From NCBI GenBank assembly GCA_965603095.1, contig CBFDBQ010000060.1:1-10262 (forward strand): a DNA stretch of 10,262 nucleotides, in the 5' to 3' direction. Position 1 is the first letter of the stretch; each line of letters begins with the position of its first letter. This DNA is from DAOVVL01 sp965603095 (GTDB taxonomy: Bacteria; Pseudomonadota; Alphaproteobacteria; Rhodospirillales; Magnetovibrionaceae). The position numbers and the translations under genes were made by a program. A model generated the notes under the pieces. The model did no database searches, was not told the DNA's origin, and saw only the letters and a program-made list of their open reading frames with translations. Positions 7,229 through 10,262 of this stretch are shown piece by piece.

Positions 7229-8341
7229 CTAACCCGTGAGCGATACCCGGCCCCCCGGATGGCGTTCCAGCCGCCCCGCCAATTCCAACTCTAAAAGTAC
7301 TAAAGAAATAGCGGAAAGGGAGCATTGGCAGTTACGGAGGATTTCGTCAACCGTAACTGGTTCCTGTGACAGCAGCCCCATCACCTTGCCCCGGGCCTTG
7401 GCGGTCTCGTCATCATTTGTGTTATCGGGCAATTTTTCGTTATATTTCAATGGTTTATTTTCATCTTGGGAAAGCCCAGACGGCGTCCGGGGCAGGGTTT
7501 CCAAGGCCTCAAAAATATCTTCAGCTTTTTCCGTCAATTGCGCCCCTTCACGGATAAGGCGGTTGGCGCCAGCACTTCTGGGATCCGTGGGCGATCCCGG
7601 TACCGCAAACACCTCACGACCTTGTTCCAATGCCATTCTGGCGGTGATTAATGAGCCTGATCTTGCCCCCGCTTCAATAACCACGGTGCCACGGGCCATG
7701 CCCGATATAATCCTGTTGCGTCTGGGAAAATGCATAGCTTGGGGTTTGGTCCCTAGGGAAACTTCAGAAATTACCGCACCAACATCCACAAGTTTTTCAT
7801 AAAGTTTTTTGTTTTCTTTGGGGTAAATAACGTCCACCCCACCACCAACCACGGCCACCGTACCGCTTTTTAATGCACCTTCATGGGCGCTGGTATCAAC
7901 CCCGCGGGCCATACCCGATGCCACCAAAAAACCACCCGCACCAATTTCAGACGCAATATTTTTTGCAAACCTTTGTCCATTAAGCGATGCATTGCGCGCA
8001 CCAACTATGGCGATAGCTTTTTTTGCCAATAGTGATTTGTTGCCTAGTAATTGCAACACAGGGGGTGCGTCAAATATGGTTGCTAATAACGGCGGGTAGG
8101 CAGGATCAAGCCGGGTGATTATCTCGCCACCTAAATCTTCTAGGGCGTCAAATTCGCGCACCGCATTTTCTTTTGGAAATGGTTTTATTTTTTTTCCGCC
8201 CCGCCCTGAAAGATCAGCCATGCCTTCCAATGCCGCACCAGCGGTGCCAAAACGTTCTAGCAATTTATAAAAAGTAACAGGCCCGATGTTTTCAGAACGT
8301 ATCAGGCGCAACCAGTCTATTCGGTTATCAATATTAGGCAC
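7229..8341 (-). CDS. dprA: DNA processing protein DprA/Smf
   Basis: A 370-residue cytoplasmic protein that, in transformable bacteria, binds incoming single-stranded DNA and loads RecA on it; it is also widespread in species not known to be competent. The N-terminal region (about 8-75, RLIRSENIGPVTFYKLL) resembles the helix-hairpin-helix/SAM-like part of alphaproteobacterial DprA. The Rossmann-fold core (about 80-285) carries AYPPLL, IVGARNAS, SGMARGVDTSAH, PRRNRIISG and GSLITARMALEQGREVFAVPG. A polar linker (about 285-312) leads to the C-terminal winged-helix domain (about 315-370) called DprA_WH. The start is GTG, lying within the 3' end of plsY, so that the two frames overlap by 8 nt; no other start fits ahead of the conserved RLIRSENIGP segment. 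Translation is probably coupled to plsY. Nothing appears damaged. Whether the host is competent cannot be judged here. Confidence 0.96.
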   Translation of the reverse strand: MPNIDNRIDWLRLIRSENIGPVTFYKLLERFGTAGAALEGMADLSGRGGKKIKPFPKENAVREFDALEDLGGEIITRLDPAYPPLLATIFDAPPVLQLLGNKSLLAKKAIAIVGARNASLNGQRFAKNIASEIGAGGFLVASGMARGVDTSAHEGALKSGTVAVVGGGVDVIYPKENKKLYEKLVDVGAVISEVSLGTKPQAMHFPRRNRIISGMARGTVVIEAGARSGSLITARMALEQGREVFAVPGSPTDPRSAGANRLIREGAQLTEKAEDIFEALETLPRTPSGLSQDENKPLKYNEKLPDNTNDDETAKARGKVMGLLSQEPVTVDEILRNCQCSLSAISLVLLELELAGRLERHPGGRVSLTG

Positions 8342-8930
8342 TTTTTTTGCCGATCTTGGTCTCCTCGCCCTTAATCAGGCGGCGAATGTTATCATGATGG
8401 CGCGCCCAAACCAGCACCGCCAAAAGACCGGAAAGTAAAATATGTTGGGGTGGGGCCAAAAAATATGAAAATGCTGGTGTCGCACCTAGGGCCACAAGCG
8501 CCGCTAGCGATGAATAGCGGGTAAATGCTGCAACGGCTACCCATGTGGCAATTGCCGCCAACCCAACTGGCCATGCAGTTGCCAATAAAACACCAATGGT
8601 GGTGGCGACACCCTTGCCGCCCCTAAATCTTAACCAGACTGGAAAATTGTGTCCCATAACCGCCCAAAAACCTGCGGCTAATTCTGCATGAACGCCGGGG
8701 ATAAAATACCCCACTGCCAATGCGACTGCACCGCCTTTACCAATATCAAATAGCAAAGTTAAAAAAGCGGCCGGTTTATTTCCGGTGCGCAATACATTGG
8801 TTGCACCAATATTGCCGGAACCAATTTCGCGTAAATTGCCAAGGCCAAACAGGCGCGCAAATACCAAACCAAACGGGATAGAGCCCACAAGGTAACCAAT
8901 AATGCCTGCGGTAATATGAAGTGTGGCCAT
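8334..8930 (-). CDS. plsY: Glycerol-3-phosphate acyltransferase PlsY
   Basis: A 198-residue integral membrane enzyme that transfers the acyl group from acyl-phosphate (made by PlsX) to the sn-1 position of glycerol-3-phosphate. This is the first acylation in phospholipid synthesis. The three family motifs are present: GSIPFG (16-21) leading to GSGNIGATN (37-45), the D-x-x-K-G element at 62-66, and GHNFPVWLRFRGGKGVAT (93-110). Hydrophobic segments at about 5-22, 53-78, 83-97, 107-133, 139-157 and 163-177 fit the multi-pass topology, followed by a charged cytoplasmic tail ending KKSA. Length is normal. The ATG at 8930 has AAGG 7 nt upstream, and the pyrC-family stop is only 11 nt away. The 3' end overlaps the GTG start of dprA. 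The partner gene plsX is not in this window. Confidence 0.97.
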   Translation of the reverse strand: MATLHITAGIIGYLVGSIPFGLVFARLFGLGNLREIGSGNIGATNVLRTGNKPAAFLTLLFDIGKGGAVALAVGYFIPGVHAELAAGFWAVMGHNFPVWLRFRGGKGVATTIGVLLATAWPVGLAAIATWVAVAAFTRYSSLAALVALGATPAFSYFLAPPQHILLSGLLAVLVWARHHDNIRRLIKGEETKIGKKSA

Positions 8931-8937
8931 GAGTTTA

Positions 8938-8941
8938 CCTT
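8938..8941 (-). promoter_or_regulatory. plsY ribosome binding site
   Basis: AAGG on the minus strand lies 7 nt before the plsY ATG, immediately after the stop codon of the upstream dihydroorotase-like gene. This arrangement fits translation from one polycistronic message. Confidence 0.7.
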
Positions 8942-10252
8942 TTAAGCGTTCAGCTTGAATACTGTGCGGGCATCAATCACGGTTCGCAAGACCCGGCCTT
9001 GTACCGGGCGTTCGTCAAACGGGGTATTTTTGGCCTTGGATTGAAGCTCATCAGCATCGACCTTCCAGCCTTGTTCCACATCAAACAATACAAGGTCGGC
9101 AGGGGCGCCTTTTTTCAAGCGTCCACCACAAAGACCTAAAAGGTCAGCCGGGCCAGAAGTAATCATGGAAAGAGCATCAATTAAATTTATGTGGCCGTTA
9201 TGAACCAGCTCTAGCGTTATGGCCAATAGTGTTTCTAGCCCGACCCCGCCGGTTGCGGCCTGGGCAAAGGGTAGGCGTTTTTCATCTTCGTGGCGCGGCG
9301 TGTGGTCAGATGCTATGGCGTCAATGGTTCCGTCTTTGATGCCTTCTATTATAGCCTTACGGTCACCTTCGCTACGCAATGGCGGGCTAAGTTTGGCAAA
9401 GGTGCGATAATCACCAATAGCCCCTTCGTTGAGGGCAAAATACGGCGGCGCGGTATCGCAAGTTACGCTCATGCCGGCTTGCTTAGCGGCGCGGATGGCG
9501 TCAACGCTTTCGGCTGTTGATATGTGGGCAAAGTGTATCCGCCCGCCAGTGTGCTGGGCCAAGCGCAGGTCGCGCTCTATTATCAAGATCTCAGCTAATT
9601 TGGGAATACTGGGAAGGCCCAGCCGGGTTGCGGTTTCGCCCTCGTTCATTGCCCCGCCTGCAGACAGGCTCGGGTCTTCGGGGTGCTCTATAATCATCAA
9701 ACCAAATGTGGCTGCGTATAAAAGCGCTTGGCGCATGGTTTGGGCATCACCTATGGCGTTATTGCCGTCGCTAAAGGCAACCGCACCTGATTTAGCAAGC
9801 AATCCCATTTCGGAAAGCTCGATACCTTCAAGACCCTTGGTAATGGCGCCGTATGGATAAACTTTTACCAATCCCGCTTTGCGTGCGGCGCGGGCAACAA
9901 ATTCCACAACCGAACCATCATCGATAACCGGGTTGGTGTTAGGCAAACAAACCGCAGACGTTACACCGCCTGCGACCGCAGAACTGCCAATGGTATCAAG
10001 GTCTGAGCCCGACATGGTTATACGCATATCGATTAAACCGGGTGCAAGGCAGGCACCTTTGCAGTCAATTACCTTGGCATCTTCGGGAACGCTGTCTGCA
10101 AACATACCTGCACCAAAGTCGGCGATGGTTTCGCCATCGGTTAAAACACCACCCATTGCATCAAGGCCGGTTGCTGGGTCAAGCAGGCGGGCGTTTACAA
10201 ATGCGGTCCGGCCCAGATTATTTTTGGGGTGTTGGTCTGGTTTTACATTCAT
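8942..10252 (-). CDS. pyrC: Dihydroorotase homologue (class I), probably non-catalytic
   Basis: A 436-residue member of the class I dihydroorotase/amidohydrolase family. Active members interconvert carbamoyl-aspartate and dihydroorotate in pyrimidine synthesis. Family landmarks include APGLIDM (70-76), PNTNPVID (104-111), ITKGLEGIELSEMG (137-150), AVAFSD (157-162), MNEGETATRLGLPSIP (202-217) and KLSPPLRSEGDR (287-298). The two metal-binding histidines that normally follow APGLID (HxH) are replaced by Arg77 and Thr79. Other metal-site positions appear kept: Asp162, His190, His243 and catalytic Asp316. The usual PHH element after residue 268 reads PPY. The pattern matches pseudo-dihydroorotases (PyrC'/PyrX) that scaffold aspartate transcarbamoylase, and related degenerate forms occur beside pyrB in Alphaproteobacteria. 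GGA lies 7 nt before the ATG at the very edge of the window. Family is certain; catalytic status is inferred. Confidence 0.92.
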   Translation of the reverse strand: MNVKPDQHPKNNLGRTAFVNARLLDPATGLDAMGGVLTDGETIADFGAGMFADSVPEDAKVIDCKGACLAPGLIDMRITMSGSDLDTIGSSAVAGGVTSAVCLPNTNPVIDDGSVVEFVARAARKAGLVKVYPYGAITKGLEGIELSEMGLLAKSGAVAFSDGNNAIGDAQTMRQALLYAATFGLMIIEHPEDPSLSAGGAMNEGETATRLGLPSIPKLAEILIIERDLRLAQHTGGRIHFAHISTAESVDAIRAAKQAGMSVTCDTAPPYFALNEGAIGDYRTFAKLSPPLRSEGDRKAIIEGIKDGTIDAIASDHTPRHEDEKRLPFAQAATGGVGLETLLAITLELVHNGHINLIDALSMITSGPADLLGLCGGRLKKGAPADLVLFDVEQGWKVDADELQSKAKNTPFDERPVQGRVLRTVIDARTVFKLNA

Positions 10253-10259
10253 TGTGACG

Positions 10260-10262
10260 TCC
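10260..10262 (-). promoter_or_regulatory. Ribosome binding site of the dihydroorotase-like gene
   Basis: GGA on the minus strand, 7 nt before the ATG at 10252, is cut by the window edge. It supports the assigned start. Confidence 0.5.

Noticed and set aside
7215..7235. TATATAAAG as a possible -10 box for a topA promoter
   Set aside because: No matching -35 box is found at 16-18 nt upstream, where the sequence is GC-rich end of dprA; the tight spacing fits an operon.
7200..7325. 42-codon upstream extension of the topA frame
   Set aside because: It runs into dprA, has no similarity to TopA, and the conserved MNVVVVESPSKAKTI start at 7199 has its own Shine-Dalgarno sequence.
7236..7802. 188-codon open frame on the plus strand
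   Set aside because: It lies wholly antisense to the well-conserved dprA coding region and its translation is Ser/Pro-rich shadow sequence with no recognisable domain.
9429..9860. 143-codon open frame on the plus strand
   Set aside because: It is antisense to the conserved dihydroorotase-like gene and shows no domain or ribosome binding site.
1..10262. Mobile element, CRISPR array, toxin-antitoxin or phage defence system
   Set aside because: All sizeable frames are accounted for by seven recognisable chromosomal genes; no transposase, integrase, att-like repeat or spaced repeat array is visible.

Overview
The window is a compact run of housekeeping genes, all read from the minus strand. In transcription order (right to left) they are a pyrC-family dihydroorotase gene, plsY, dprA, topA, rnr, an S41 C-terminal-processing-type protease gene and rpmG. 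The pyrC - plsY - dprA - topA - rnr - rpmG order is, from general knowledge, typical of Alphaproteobacteria. The alphaproteobacterial flavour of RNase R, the Lys/Ala-rich TopA tail and the cysteine-free L33 fit this. GC is moderate and varies: hand counts of single 60-base lines gave about 45-57% in the pyrC-dprA part and about 25-45% in the protease gene. This suggests a mid-GC, perhaps Rhodospirillales-like or marine lineage rather than a high-GC rhizobium or Rhodobacter. That placement is inference.

Layout. 10252-8942 is the dihydroorotase-like gene; its upstream partner, probably pyrB, lies outside the window. 8930-8334 is plsY, 11 nt downstream. 8341-7229 is dprA, which starts on GTG inside the last codons of plsY. 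7199-4530 is topA, 4515-2236 is rnr (TTG start 14 nt after the topA stop) and 2176-416 is a lipoprotein S41 protease. 250-83 is rpmG, with its own promoter-like sequence at 331-358 and a strong intrinsic terminator at 22-54. The short gaps and overlaps from pyrC to rnr suggest a single transcript. The protease gene sits after a 59-nt AT-rich gap and could be co-transcribed.

Functions. The genes cover pyrimidine synthesis or ATCase scaffolding (pyrC), the first acylation of glycerol-3-phosphate (plsY), ssDNA handling for RecA in transformation (dprA), DNA supercoiling relaxation (topA), structured-RNA decay (rnr), envelope proteolysis (S41) and the large ribosomal subunit (rpmG). There is no shared pathway; it is a conserved growth-gene cluster.

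I found no mobile element, CRISPR array, tRNA, rRNA or defence system, and no convincing undescribed system. The most notable points are the dihydroorotase homologue that lacks the HxH metal-binding motif, the composition dip over the S41 gene, and the unusual start codons tied to gene overlaps.
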